From Candidatus Enterococcus ferrettii (GTDB lineage Bacteria; Bacillota; Bacilli; Lactobacillales; Enterococcaceae): DNA of 64,000 nt. This document shows positions 38,046 to 48,032 of this stretch, piece after piece. The position numbers were made by a program, and so were the translations under genes. Within the stretch, counting starts at the first letter, position 1, and each line of letters opens with the position of its first letter. Under the pieces are notes generated by a model. The model did no database searches. It had not been told where the DNA came from and saw nothing but the letters and a program-made list of their open reading frames with translations. Location of the stretch: assembly GCF_017377655.1 (NCBI RefSeq), contig NZ_JAFREL010000026.1, forward strand, positions 37,874-101,873, read 5' to 3'.

Positions 38046-40672
38046 TATTCTTTTGGTAGTCCTGTATGAGCCCCTCTAGTGCGTTTGACTTTAGGCTTAC
38101 GTTTCAGCCATTGCAAATAAAGAACAAATAGTAAAATTGAGATGATGAAAGAAGCAATCCCTGAAGCCAGACCTTCTGGCAGATAAGTAAAGGTTACTCT
38201 ATGTTTACCTTTTTCAATCGGGATGCTGACAAAGGCATCTTCAAAAGCGGTAATTTTTACTTTTTTGCCATCTACTCTTGCTTGCCAGCCCTCATCATAA
38301 GGAATGGTAGTAACTAATGTCTGATCGGTATCAGCTTCTACTGTTCCAGTGGCACTGTGTTTACCAACAGTCATTTCCACTCCATTATCCTGAAGCTTGC
38401 GGCTGGCTAAATGATAAGCTACTGTATCTAAAGCCAAAACTTGTGGATTTTGGAAGCTGATGGATTTTGTACCATAAAAGCTGGCAGTAAAAGTTACGTA
38501 GGTTTCTGTCGGGTAGTACCCCAAATCATAATATTGTCCATTGATATTGATTTGGGTTTTCCGAGTTCGTCCGTTAACAGTCACGCTAGCACTTGAGCTT
38601 TCCAACTCACTAAAATCATAAGGGAATAAGCTAAAATAGGCCTGTGTATTAGCCGGCACTCGAACTTGCCAAGTAACCTGTTTAGCTACATTGCTTTCCT
38701 CTTCAGCGATAGTCATGATATTTCCAGTATTAGTCACAACAGCATTCTCTGTACCAACTTCTTGGATTGGCAGAAACTGGTAATATTGGTAGTTTTCATC
38801 GGCTAAAGCATTATATAACTGAGTTTGTGTACCTAAGTTATCATTAGGCAATGGCTTCAATTTAGTTACATCTTTAGGTGCTTTGAAAGCTAAAGGCAAC
38901 TGGTACTCATTTTCATATAAATGATAGTCGTCCTTTTTGCTTACCTCGTTAAACCCATATTTAGCTAAATCATCGGTTTTAGCAATGTTGTACTTAATTC
39001 CAGTAAAGGAATCCATTAACAGCGTGTTATTAGGATAGCGAATATTCAAATTAGTTCCTCGCGAACGAAAACCAAGTTGGTCTAAGTAGCCAGATGAGTG
39101 GCGATTGCGAATAGATGAGAACATGCTGATGCCACTATACCCATAGTTAAAAGCATCATTCGAAGAAACTGGATCAAGATTTTCTAAGCGATAAAAGCTG
39201 TCATTTTCTTCTTGTGTCTGATTAACCAATGTCTTGATGCTCGGATAGGGATCTGTGTACAGACTACGGGACGCGTAATTCCAATCATTGAGGATACCAT
39301 GAACCATGGAATCTGCATTAACAAAGGCTTCTGTTCCCATCAGTAACAAGAACAAAACTGCTAGAATCTTCACAGGTATTTTATTAAGATAATATCCAGT
39401 AACTAAAAGTGCATACACAGCCAGAAAAGCTAACGATAGATAGAAGGAATGATTGGCAATGTAACTATAATCATTTCCCTTCATGCCCCAAAAAATCGAA
39501 AAGATAGCGATTATCATTAACAAAATAGCAACTAGCTGTATACTGTTTTCCCGTGTAAGCTTTTCCCAGCCCCAAGCACCTAAGGTAATAATCAAAAAGG
39601 ACAGTAGGTAAGCATAACGGAATAAGAACATATTTGGTGCATGCATCCCGTGCCAAAACAGATTCATAGGAACGATATAAAAGCTGGCAATCAAAAGTGC
39701 GCCAATTGAACCGTAAAGAATTTTTTGTTTCCAATGGATCCGTTTCGAAACAAAGTAGAACAAGCAAAGTGCTAGCGGAAACAGACCAATATAAATAAAT
39801 GGAATTGACCCATATTTAGTTGTATCATAAACGCCGACCATATTCTTAGCGACGAAATCCCACCAACCAGTTGCTTCAGTTTTAAATTGGGTAATTTTCG
39901 TTAGTTCTTCCCCATTCGTTCTTAGATCAACCACAGCCGGTAAAATCATAATCATAGAGGCAAAACCGGCCAACAACGAAGTGATCCCATAAGGCAAAAG
40001 ACTTTTCTTATATCGTTTCCAATCGGTGAACAGACGAGCCGCAAAATACAGCACGGAAAAAATACCGATCATAAAGCCCATATAGAAGCTGGTCAAAAAC
40101 AACATTAAATAGGAAAGAAAAAGAACAGTTGGCTTTCGTTTATCCATTACCCGATTGATTCCTAAAATCACCAATGGCAGATAAACAAAGGCATCCAGCC
40201 ACATAATAATTTCTGAATGAGCAGTAGTAAAAGACATCAAAGCATAGCTGACACTTAGTGCAACTTTTGACCAATCGGGTAGACGAAAGCTCTCTTTAGC
40301 ATAAAACCAAAAGGCCAGACCGGCTGAACCAATTTTCAGCAAGGTGATTACATATAAGGCATCTGGCATATACTGATTGGGAAAGAAAATCACCAGTGGC
40401 GTAAATATACCGCCTAGATAATAAGAAACTAATGAAAGGTAATTTAACCCCATTGAGGCGTTCCAAGTGTAAAGCAAACCCTGTTTGCCCAAGAGCATAT
40501 TTCTAAAGCTAGCATGAAAATTTGAAAATTGCGAAAAGGCATCACTAGCCAATACACTGCGGCTGGAGCCAGGATAAATTCCGACAGTTAAATAAGCAAT
40601 AATCATTAATAGTAAAGGAATACCAAAGCTGGCTAATAGGTACCAGCGATTTTCACGAAGATATTTTTTCAA
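38045..40672 (-). CDS. yfhO: YfhO family membrane protein
   Basis: About 875 residues, 12 or more helices, then a large extracytoplasmic beta-rich domain (about 480-840) and a final helix with a basic tail (KRKPKVKRTRG). YfhO is a GT-C-type membrane protein proposed to glycosylate lipoteichoic acid in Gram-positives. The chosen start is a TTG with GGTGAT upstream (MKKYLRENRWYLL); the frame also opens at a TTG at 40708, which has no ribosome binding site. Confidence 0.85.
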   Translation of the reverse strand: MKKYLRENRWYLLASFGIPLLLMIIAYLTVGIYPGSSRSVLASDAFSQFSNFHASFRNMLLGKQGLLYTWNASMGLNYLSLVSYYLGGIFTPLVIFFPNQYMPDALYVITLLKIGSAGLAFWFYAKESFRLPDWSKVALSVSYALMSFTTAHSEIIMWLDAFVYLPLVILGINRVMDKRKPTVLFLSYLMLFLTSFYMGFMIGIFSVLYFAARLFTDWKRYKKSLLPYGITSLLAGFASMIMILPAVVDLRTNGEELTKITQFKTEATGWWDFVAKNMVGVYDTTKYGSIPFIYIGLFPLALCLFYFVSKRIHWKQKILYGSIGALLIASFYIVPMNLFWHGMHAPNMFLFRYAYLLSFLIITLGAWGWEKLTRENSIQLVAILLMIIAIFSIFWGMKGNDYSYIANHSFYLSLAFLAVYALLVTGYYLNKIPVKILAVLFLLLMGTEAFVNADSMVHGILNDWNYASRSLYTDPYPSIKTLVNQTQEENDSFYRLENLDPVSSNDAFNYGYSGISMFSSIRNRHSSGYLDQLGFRSRGTNLNIRYPNNTLLMDSFTGIKYNIAKTDDLAKYGFNEVSKKDDYHLYENEYQLPLAFKAPKDVTKLKPLPNDNLGTQTQLYNALADENYQYYQFLPIQEVGTENAVVTNTGNIMTIAEEESNVAKQVTWQVRVPANTQAYFSLFPYDFSELESSSASVTVNGRTRKTQININGQYYDLGYYPTETYVTFTASFYGTKSISFQNPQVLALDTVAYHLASRKLQDNGVEMTVGKHSATGTVEADTDQTLVTTIPYDEGWQARVDGKKVKITAFEDAFVSIPIEKGKHRVTFTYLPEGLASGIASFIISILLFVLYLQWLKRKPKVKRTRGAHTGLPKE

Positions 40673-40773
40673 CAAAATCACCAAATTTCTAACATAGGTA
40701 GTACTCAAAGTTTACCATAGATGAAAACAGATGCAGAAGAAGATCACCCGAAAGAAGTGTTAAAAATTTATGA

Positions 40774-40830
40774 AGAAAAAAGCAAGCCGCAAGAAGCTTC
40801 TATATAAAGACAGCTTTTTGCGGCTTGCTT
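40774..40830 (-). terminator. second rpmB terminator
   Basis: AAGCAAGCCGCA (40780-40791) pairs with TGCGGCTTGCTT (40819-40830), 12 bp, with an inner AGCT stem; U-run on the minus strand at 40774-40780. Confidence 0.8.
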
Positions 40831-40836
40831 AACAAA

Positions 40837-40862
40837 ATAAAAAACCGTTCAGTCGAACGGTT
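40837..40862 (-). terminator. first rpmB terminator
   Basis: AACCGTTC (40843-40850), loop AGTC, GAACGGTT (40855-40862), then six U on the minus strand. Tandem with the hairpin at 40774-40830. Confidence 0.85.
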
Positions 40863-40886
40863 TGGTTGTGTTCGATTAATTTGAAA

Positions 40887-41075
40887 TTAAACGCGCTCAA
40901 CTTTTCCAGATTTCAAAGCACGAGTTGACACCCAAACTTTTTTAGGTTTGCCGTCGATCATTACGCGAACTTTTTGTAAATTAGGTTTTACAGTACGTTT
41001 TGTAGCATTCATAGCGTGTGAACGGTTGTTGCCGCTGCTTGTTTTACGACCAGTGAAATAGCAAACTTTTGCCAT
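40887..41075 (-). CDS. rpmB: 50S ribosomal protein L28
   Basis: 62 residues, [20 protein letters not shown]..., with the [16 protein letters not shown] segment. SD AAAGGAGG. Stands alone and diverges from the Asp23-like gene. Confidence 0.97.
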   Translation of the reverse strand: MAKVCYFTGRKTSSGNNRSHAMNATKRTVKPNLQKVRVMIDGKPKKVWVSTRALKSGKVERV

Positions 41076-41280
41076 GTTTTGTTTCCTCCTTTTGCCTTGA
41101 TATTGGAGCGCTTCGTAGGCTCATACTAAAATAATTTAGCACAAAAGAAATAAAATAGCAAGCATATTTTCTAAGAAAGATTGACAAGACGGCTTTTTGC
41201 AGGTAAATTAGACAATGTTAGCTCAAACAGGTAAAAGTTGCAAGTACAGATGAAGGGCTTTTAGTCGAACTTCCTTTTAT

Positions 41281-41308
41281 TTGCATGGGGGCTATGATAG
41301 AATATTAT
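41281..41308 (+). promoter_or_regulatory. promoter of the Asp23-like/fakA operon
   Basis: -35 TTGCAT (41281-41286), 16-nt spacer, -10 TATTAT (41303-41308). Confidence 0.6.
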
Positions 41309-41354
41309 AGTAGAAAAAGTGGGCGATTAGGCCTATTTAAGGAGGCTAACAACA

Positions 41355-41717
41355 ATGGCTGTGAAGATTAATACCCAAACAGGCATGATTGAGATTTCAA
41401 ACGAAGTCATCGCAACAGTAGTAGGCGGTGCAGTAACCGACGTTTTTGGAATTGTCGGTATGGCAAGCAAAAAACAAATCAAAGACAATATTACTGAAAT
41501 TTTACGTAAAGAAAACTATTCCCGCGGAGTTGTCGTGCGTCAAGAAGAAAATGGTATCGCGGTTGATGTGTATACAATCGTCAGCTATGGAACAAAAATT
41601 TCTGAAGTGTCTCGCAACGTACAAGAAAAAGTAAAATACAATCTTGAAACGTTACTAGGTGTCAAAGCCAACTCAGTGAATGTATTTGTCCAAGGTGTAC
41701 GTGTACTGCCAGACTAG
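41355..41717 (+). CDS. Asp23/Gls24 family envelope stress protein
   Basis: 120 residues matching YloU: GMIEISNEVIATVVGGAV, FGIVGMASK and SVNVFVQGVRV. Soluble, no membrane anchor. Precedes a FakA-like gene by 27 nt, the same order as yloU-yloV in Bacillus. Role in envelope homeostasis is inferred from the family. Confidence 0.88.
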   Translation: MAVKINTQTGMIEISNEVIATVVGGAVTDVFGIVGMASKKQIKDNITEILRKENYSRGVVVRQEENGIAVDVYTIVSYGTKISEVSRNVQEKVKYNLETLLGVKANSVNVFVQGVRVLPD

Positions 41718-41744
41718 GCAGTGTTCTTAAGGAGGATTATCTAA

Positions 41745-43427
41745 GTGAAGGTAACAGAAATCAGCGCGAGCCAATTCCAAGAAATGGTAGAGGCTGGCGC
41801 TAAGCGTCTGCAAGCTAATGCAGAGTATGTCAACTCATTAAATGTCTTTCCAGTTCCCGATGGCGATACTGGAACCAATATGAATTTATCTATGACTAGC
41901 GGAGCGACTGCGGTAGTTAATTCCCCTTCGGAAAAGGTTGGCGAATTAGCTAACGTATTAGCCAAGGGATTATTAATGGGAGCTCGCGGCAATTCAGGAG
42001 TTATTTTGTCGCAATTATTCCGTGGTTTTTCTAAAGAAATTCCTGATGTCGTAACTTTAAATGCCCAAGACTTGGCAAAAGCACTGGTTCACGGTGTGGA
42101 AACAGCATATAAAGCTGTTATGAAGCCGGTTGAAGGAACCATTTTAACCGTAGCTCGTGAAGCAGCAAAAGCCGGCGATCGTAAGGCGAAACAAACCGAT
42201 GACGTAATTGAAGTATTAGAGGCTGTTGTGAAGTACGGCAAGCGCGCATTGGATAAAACACCAGAGATGCTGCCGGTTCTTAAGGAAGTTGGCGTAGTAG
42301 ACAGCGGCGGTCAAGGTCTGTTGTTTATCTATGAAGGATTTTTAAGTGCTTTAAACGGCGAATATTTCTCTGATGAGAGTTATGAACCAAGTCCTGCTGA
42401 GATGGATGAAATGGTGAATGCTGAACATCATCGCAGTATTCAAGGACATATGGCAACTGAAGATATTAAATTCGGTTACTGTACCGAAATTATGGTTCAA
42501 TTAGGCCAAGGTCCAACGGTAGACAGCGAATTTGATTATGATACTTTCCGCAATTATCTAGACGGAATTGGAGATTCTTTATTGGTCGTAAACGATGATG
42601 AAATTGTCAAAGTTCACGTACATACAGAACATCCCGGCGAAGTAATGAATTATGGTCAAAAATTTGGTTCTTTAGTAAAAATCAAAGTTGACAATATGCG
42701 TGTACAGCATGAGAATATTCTGGAACACGACGAACAGGTAGCAGAGTTCGAAGGAACAATGACTGAACGCAAACCTTATGCAGTGATTGCTATTTCTGCT
42801 GGCGAAGGTGTCAAAAATCTATTTGAGAGTTTAGGCGTGTCTTACGTGATCAGTGGTGGACAAACAATGAACCCAAGTACTGAGGACATTTTAAAAGCTG
42901 TTAAAGAAGTCAATGCAGATCAAGTAATTGTTCTACCAAATAATAAAAATATTTTTATGGCCGCGGACCAAGCAGCAGAAGTTGCTGATATTCCTGTAGC
43001 CGTAGTACCAAGCAAGACCATTTCTCAAGGAATGACCGCAATGCTGGCCTTCAATGAAGAACAAAGCTTAGAAGATAATAAAAAAGCAATGACCGATATC
43101 CTTGATTCCGTAATCAGCGGACAAATCACTAATGCGATTCGTGATACATCTATTGATGGCGTAGAAATCCATGAAGGTGATTACCTGGGGATGATTGATG
43201 GTAAAATTGTTCTGTCAGAGCCTGATTTGTACCAAACGACCTTGGACACCTTAAAACAGATGATTACTGCTGACATTGAGATCATTACAATCATCTATGG
43301 TGAAGAAGGAACCAAAGTACAAGCACAACAATTAGCAGAAGCGATCGAAGCTATGGATGACGATTTAGAAGTTGAAATCCATGAAGGAAATCAACCGGTC
43401 TATCCTTATTTGCTTTCAGCTGAATAA
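41745..43427 (+). CDS. fakA: DAK2-domain fatty acid kinase catalytic subunit
   Basis: 560 residues. The N-terminal DhaL-like domain has NVFPVPDGDTGTNMNLSM (Mg-ATP aspartates) and GARGNSGVILSQLFRGF; middle and C-terminal YloV domains follow (VHVHTEHPGEVMNYG and VLPNNKNIFMAADQA). With FakB proteins it phosphorylates exogenous fatty acids for PlsX/PlsY-based lipid synthesis. GTG start. plsX and acpP lie downstream in the same region. Confidence 0.87.
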   Translation: MKVTEISASQFQEMVEAGAKRLQANAEYVNSLNVFPVPDGDTGTNMNLSMTSGATAVVNSPSEKVGELANVLAKGLLMGARGNSGVILSQLFRGFSKEIPDVVTLNAQDLAKALVHGVETAYKAVMKPVEGTILTVAREAAKAGDRKAKQTDDVIEVLEAVVKYGKRALDKTPEMLPVLKEVGVVDSGGQGLLFIYEGFLSALNGEYFSDESYEPSPAEMDEMVNAEHHRSIQGHMATEDIKFGYCTEIMVQLGQGPTVDSEFDYDTFRNYLDGIGDSLLVVNDDEIVKVHVHTEHPGEVMNYGQKFGSLVKIKVDNMRVQHENILEHDEQVAEFEGTMTERKPYAVIAISAGEGVKNLFESLGVSYVISGGQTMNPSTEDILKAVKEVNADQVIVLPNNKNIFMAADQAAEVADIPVAVVPSKTISQGMTAMLAFNEEQSLEDNKKAMTDILDSVISGQITNAIRDTSIDGVEIHEGDYLGMIDGKIVLSEPDLYQTTLDTLKQMITADIEIITIIYGEEGTKVQAQQLAEAIEAMDDDLEVEIHEGNQPVYPYLLSAE

Positions 43428-43431
43428 ACAA

Positions 43432-43460
43432 AAGAGGCCGGGATTTCCCGGTCTCTTTTT
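43432..43460 (+). terminator. fakA terminator
   Basis: AGAGGCCGGG-ATTT-CCCGGTCTCT followed by five T; one wobble pair favours the plus direction. Confidence 0.85.
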
Positions 43461-43497
43461 CTCTTACAACCAATTGCTTTATGAAAGGAGGAATTGC

Positions 43498-45531
43498 ATG
43501 ACTTTGCAGGAAAGTGTCAGTGTTTTACCTGGAGTGGGGCCGAAGCGGGCACAAAATCTGGCGGAGCTGGGAATTCTTACGATTGAAGACCTCCTGAGCT
43601 ATTATCCTTTTCGTTATGAAGATATCCAAGAAAAGAATTTATTAGAGATTAATGATCAAGAAAAAGTGACGCTAAAGGGAGTTGTAGTTTCTGCCCCAGT
43701 GCTGAACCGTTTTGGGTACAAAAAGAGCCGCCTTCAATTTCGAATGATGCAGGATCATGCCGTTTTTACGGTTTCCTTTTTCAATCAGCCTTATTTAAAA
43801 GATAAAGCTGAAGTTGGTGAAGAAATAGCCGTATACGGCAAGTGGGATGCTAAACGAAAATCACTGACAGGAATGAAAATTCTCGGTGGTAAACAAACGG
43901 AAGACTTTGCACCTATTTATCATGTATCAAAATCGGTACGGCAAAGTACATTGATTGAACTGATTAAGGTAGCCTTCGAAAAATACGGAGCCGAAATACC
44001 GGAAAACCTGCCGATCTATTTATTAGAAAAATATCGTTTGATTTCCCGCAAAAGAGCAATGTATGCGATGCATTTTCCCAGAAATCCAGAAGAAAGTCAT
44101 CAAGCCAAACGCCGAGTAGTTTTTGAAGAATTTTTCTTATTCCAAATGCGGATGCAAGGATTGAAAAATAGTGAACGCAGTGAAAAAAATGGGATTGCGA
44201 TTCGTTATGATGTGCAGCGTTTGAAACAATTCACCCAAAGTTTGCCCTTTGAATTAACTGATGCTCAAAAAAGGGTTACTAACGAGATTTGTTATGATCT
44301 GCGCAGTAAAAATCACATGCAGCGTTTACTACAAGGCGATGTAGGGAGTGGGAAAACAGTTGTCGCAGCAATTGCATTGTATGCGGCGATGACTGCCGGA
44401 TTTCAAGGAGCTTTGATGGTACCGACAGAAATATTGGCTCAGCAACATTTGGAAAGTTTAACTCAGTTATTTGATCCATTGGAAGTGAGTATTGCTCTAC
44501 TGACGGGTTCCACTAAAACTCGTGAGCGTAAGGTGATCTTAGAAGCTCTTGCTAATGGAGAAATTGATGTAATTGTAGGAACTCATGCGTTAATCCAGGA
44601 CAATGTTCAATTCGCTCATCTAGGTTTGGTCATTACTGATGAACAGCATCGATTTGGAGTCAATCAGCGAAAGGTATTACGGGAAAAAGGGCTTCATCCT
44701 GATGTTCTATTTATGACAGCAACGCCAATTCCGCGGACGTTAGCTATCACAGCTTATGGCGAAATGGATGTTTCCATCATTGATCAGATGCCGGCCGGGC
44801 GGATTCCGGTGAAGACGAGCTGGATAAAACCCAAACAGTTGGATCCTACATTGGATTGGGCACGGCAGGAGCTGCAGCAGGGGCACCAGATTTATGTTAT
44901 TTGTCCATTGATTGAAGAATCGGAAGCTTTAGATGTGCAAAATGCGACAGAAATTTATGAACAGCTTAAAGATTTCTATGCCCCTGATTATCAGGTCAGC
45001 TTGCTGCATGGAAAAATGAAAAATGTTGAAAAAGAAACCATTATGGAAGAATTTAAAGATAATCAAAGTCAAATTCTAGTTTCTACAACCGTAATTGAGG
45101 TTGGAGTAAATGTACCAAATGCGACGGTAATGTTTATTATGGATGCTGAACGCTTTGGCTTAGCTCAATTGCATCAGTTACGCGGTCGAGTAGGACGAGG
45201 GTCAGAAGCTTCTTATTGTATTCTAGTAGCTAGTCCGAAAAATGAACTAGGAAAAGAACGAATGAAAATTATGACAGAAACTAATAATGGGTTCGTCTTG
45301 AGTGAAAAAGATCTAGAATTACGCGGCCCCGGGGAAGTATTTGGGTTCCGACAGTCAGGTCTGCCTCAATTCGTTATTGCGGATTTGGTGAATGATGCCA
45401 ATGTACTGGAGGTAGCAAGGCAAGAAGCCGCTGCTATCTGGAACGTAGAGAAATGGCAGCAGCAGCCAGAATATTCACCGTTGGATCAAGTAATTCAACC
45501 CACTAGCGCGCATGAAACTTATTTTGATTAG
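43498..45531 (+). CDS. recG: ATP-dependent DNA helicase RecG
   Basis: 677 residues from the ATG at 43498 (AAAGGAGG upstream). N-terminal wedge domain with LPGVGPKRAQNLAELGI, Walker A LQGDVGSGKTVVA, DEQHRFGV, TATPIPRTL, and motif VI QLRGRVGRG. Reverses stalled replication forks. An open frame 42 codons upstream includes the fakA terminator and is ignored. Confidence 0.97.
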   Translation: MTLQESVSVLPGVGPKRAQNLAELGILTIEDLLSYYPFRYEDIQEKNLLEINDQEKVTLKGVVVSAPVLNRFGYKKSRLQFRMMQDHAVFTVSFFNQPYLKDKAEVGEEIAVYGKWDAKRKSLTGMKILGGKQTEDFAPIYHVSKSVRQSTLIELIKVAFEKYGAEIPENLPIYLLEKYRLISRKRAMYAMHFPRNPEESHQAKRRVVFEEFFLFQMRMQGLKNSERSEKNGIAIRYDVQRLKQFTQSLPFELTDAQKRVTNEICYDLRSKNHMQRLLQGDVGSGKTVVAAIALYAAMTAGFQGALMVPTEILAQQHLESLTQLFDPLEVSIALLTGSTKTRERKVILEALANGEIDVIVGTHALIQDNVQFAHLGLVITDEQHRFGVNQRKVLREKGLHPDVLFMTATPIPRTLAITAYGEMDVSIIDQMPAGRIPVKTSWIKPKQLDPTLDWARQELQQGHQIYVICPLIEESEALDVQNATEIYEQLKDFYAPDYQVSLLHGKMKNVEKETIMEEFKDNQSQILVSTTVIEVGVNVPNATVMFIMDAERFGLAQLHQLRGRVGRGSEASYCILVASPKNELGKERMKIMTETNNGFVLSEKDLELRGPGEVFGFRQSGLPQFVIADLVNDANVLEVARQEAAAIWNVEKWQQQPEYSPLDQVIQPTSAHETYFD

Positions 45532-45571
45532 TGTGCTATACTAAAATAAAAATTAAAGGAGTGACGCTCAA

Positions 45572-46567
45572 ATGAAAATCGCAGTTGATGCGATGGGTGG
45601 CGACTTTGCTCCACAAGCCATTGTGGAAGGTGTTATGCTGGCAAAGAAAAATCATCCAGAGATTGAGTTTCAATTATATGGAAAAGAAGACGAAATCCGT
45701 CAATACGTAACGGATGAAACGAATATTACTATTATTCATACCGATGAAAAAATCAATAGTGACGATGAACCAGTAAAGGCTATTCGCCGCAAGAAAACAG
45801 CTTCAATGGTATTAGCAGCACAAGCGGTTAAAGACGGCAAAGCTGATGCAATTTTTTCAGCTGGGAATACAGGAGCACTATTAGCAGCAGGATTGTTTGT
45901 AGTCGGACGAATCAAAAATATTGAACGACCAGGTTTGATGTCCACTATGCCCGTTTTAGCTAGTGATCAAGGCTTTGATATGCTGGACCTTGGTGCCAAC
46001 GCTGAAAATAAACCAGAACATTTGCATCAGTATGCCATCTTAGGGTCTTTTTATGCAAAGCATGTTCGCGGTATTCAAAACCCACGAGTTGGACTTTTGA
46101 ATAATGGAACGGAAGAAACTAAGGGCAGCGAGCTGACTAAGCAGGCTTACCAGTTGCTTGAGGCGGAAGAAAGTATCAACTTTATCGGCAATATTGAAGC
46201 ACGTGAATTATTAACTGGTGCAGCTGATGTAGTCGTAACGGATGGTTTCACTGGGAATGCTGTTTTGAAAACTATTGAAGGTACAGCGATGGGGTTGATG
46301 CAACTAATTAAAGGAAGCATCAATGAGGCTGGAACCAAAGGCAAACTGGGCGCACTGCTGCTAAAAGATACATTGTACGGTCTGAAGGACAAATTAGATT
46401 ATTCCTCCCATGGTGGAGCCGTTCTATTTGGTCTAAAAGCGCCAGTCATTAAAACGCATGGATCGACAGGTCCTGAAGCGGTTTCTCATACGATTACACA
46501 GATTCATACGATGTTAAAAACTGACGTTGTTGGTCAATTGGTCCAGTTCTTTGAACAAGAGCAATAA
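45572..46567 (+). CDS. plsX: phosphate acyltransferase PlsX
   Basis: 331 residues; [50 protein letters not shown] and [14 protein letters not shown]. Makes acyl-phosphate from acyl-ACP for membrane lipid synthesis. Confidence 0.97.
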   Translation: MKIAVDAMGGDFAPQAIVEGVMLAKKNHPEIEFQLYGKEDEIRQYVTDETNITIIHTDEKINSDDEPVKAIRRKKTASMVLAAQAVKDGKADAIFSAGNTGALLAAGLFVVGRIKNIERPGLMSTMPVLASDQGFDMLDLGANAENKPEHLHQYAILGSFYAKHVRGIQNPRVGLLNNGTEETKGSELTKQAYQLLEAEESINFIGNIEARELLTGAADVVVTDGFTGNAVLKTIEGTAMGLMQLIKGSINEAGTKGKLGALLLKDTLYGLKDKLDYSSHGGAVLFGLKAPVIKTHGSTGPEAVSHTITQIHTMLKTDVVGQLVQFFEQEQ

Positions 46568-46689
46568 GTGGTCTATCAGGGGAATTTGCCGAAAAAGGTA
46601 GACAAACCCTTGAAACAAAAGTAAAATGTACATTGACCTTCTGGTATTTGAATAGGAAATAAATGTTAATCGTATGGAGGTGAATGTTG

Positions 46690-46932
46690 TTGACGCGTGA
46701 GGAAGTATTCGGCAAAGTAGCTGAGATTATCTCAAATCATTTTGAATTAGACAAAGACAAAGTAACATCTGAGTTAAGCATCAAGGATGATTTAAATGCA
46801 GATTCAATCAGTATTATGGAATTTGTTCTGGAATTAGAGGATGAATTTGGTACAGAAATTTCTGATGAAGATGCAGAAAGAATCGAAACCGTTGGTGCTG
46901 CAGTTGACTACATTATGGAAAATCAAGGATAA
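46690..46932 (+). CDS. acpP: acyl carrier protein
   Basis: 80 residues, strongly acidic. The phosphopantetheine serine is in [19 protein letters not shown]. The TTG at 46690 (MTREEVF) lies 9 nt from GGAGG; ATG at 46684 and TTG at 46687 are closer than usual. Direct partner of PlsX. Confidence 0.95.
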   Translation: MTREEVFGKVAEIISNHFELDKDKVTSELSIKDDLNADSISIMEFVLELEDEFGTEISDEDAERIETVGAAVDYIMENQG

Positions 46933-46940
46933 GAGTAAAG

Positions 46941-46969
46941 ACGCAGAATCGCAGGATTTTGCGTTTTTT
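46941..46969 (+). terminator. acpP terminator
   Basis: ACGCAGAAT (46941-46949), loop CGCAGG, ATTTTGCGT (46956-46964), then T-run; one G-U pair. Confidence 0.85.
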
Positions 46970-46984
46970 CGTTGAGGAGGAAAA

Positions 46985-47953
46985 GTGAGAGCGATTGATA
47001 TGCACTGTGATACGATCATGAAGATCTATCAGGCATCAGGTACTGAACTAAGAGAAAACAATTTTCAAATTGATTTATTTCGGATGAAGGAGAGTCCAAC
47101 CGTTCTGCAAAACTTTGCAATGTTTATTCCTTTGGACGAGGTAGATGATCCCTATCGGGTCTGTCGCGAAATGATAGCCTGCTATCATACCGAAATGGGG
47201 AAAAATACTGACTTGATTCGACCAATTACCACGATGGCTGAGTATGAAGAAAATCAGGCAGCAGGGCGTTTAAGTGCACTTCTGACGATGGAAGAGGGGG
47301 CGCCGCTAGCTGGCCGTTTAGATCGGCTGGAGGAGTTCTATGATTTGGGCGTACGTATGTTGACCTTAACCTGGAATTTTGAGAATGAAATTGGGTTTCC
47401 GAATGCACTTTATTGGAATGATAAGTTACAAACATTAGATACCAAACAAAAGGGATTAACAGAAATCGGAATAAAAATTGTCCAACGTATGGAAGAACTG
47501 GGAATGATCATTGATGTATCTCATGGTTCAGATCAATTAGTACGGGATGTTTTAACGTATACTAAACGCCCCTTTGTAGCTAGCCACTCTAATGCTCGAT
47601 CAGTTTGCAATCATCCTCGTAATTTATCAGATGAATTGATTCGTGGAATTGCTGATCAGGGTGGAGTAATTGGTATGAATTATTACGAAGCTTTTATTCG
47701 TCCGTCAAACAGTCAGCAATCACTTATCGAAGGCCTAATGCATCATATTCAGCATTTCATTCAGATTGGCGGCATCGAATGTGTGGGACTTGGATCAGAT
47801 TTCGATGGGATTGAAGAGCATCCAGAGTTAGCGGATATTCGGTCAATTGAAAAAATCGAGCAGGCTTTACGAGAAGCAGGATTCTCTGCTAGTGAGCGTG
47901 AGAAAATCTTTTATCAAAACGTGGAACGTTTATATCGTGAGTTTTTATCATAA
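46985..47953 (+). CDS. membrane dipeptidase-like metallopeptidase (M19)
   Basis: 322 residues. Zinc-site features: DMHCDT at 5-10, TMEEGAPL (bridging glutamate), DVSHGSD, SHSNARSVCNHPRNLSD and GLGSDFDGI. Family members cleave dipeptides, including D-amino-acid-containing ones. GTG start after GAGGAGG, only 15 nt past the acpP terminator. No signal peptide, so cytoplasmic. Confidence 0.88.
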   Translation: MRAIDMHCDTIMKIYQASGTELRENNFQIDLFRMKESPTVLQNFAMFIPLDEVDDPYRVCREMIACYHTEMGKNTDLIRPITTMAEYEENQAAGRLSALLTMEEGAPLAGRLDRLEEFYDLGVRMLTLTWNFENEIGFPNALYWNDKLQTLDTKQKGLTEIGIKIVQRMEELGMIIDVSHGSDQLVRDVLTYTKRPFVASHSNARSVCNHPRNLSDELIRGIADQGGVIGMNYYEAFIRPSNSQQSLIEGLMHHIQHFIQIGGIECVGLGSDFDGIEEHPELADIRSIEKIEQALREAGFSASEREKIFYQNVERLYREFLS

Positions 47954-47955
47954 GA

Positions 47956-47987
47956 AAAGATCGTTCGCAACTTGCGAACGATCTTTT
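47956..47987 (+). terminator. bidirectional terminator
   Basis: AAGATCGTTCGCAA and TTGCGAACGATCTT flank a single base; A-run left, T-run right. Shared by the dipeptidase (plus) and the LPxTG gene (minus). Confidence 0.88.
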
Positions 47988-48032
47988 TTAGGTTTATCCA
48001 ACTACTAGTCCTGTTTAGGTTGAATAAAAAAA

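Noticed and set aside
40720-40806. 28-codon plus-strand frame (MKTDAEEDHPKEV...)
   Set aside because: No ribosome binding site, and it uses the left arm of the minus-strand rpmB terminator as coding sequence.
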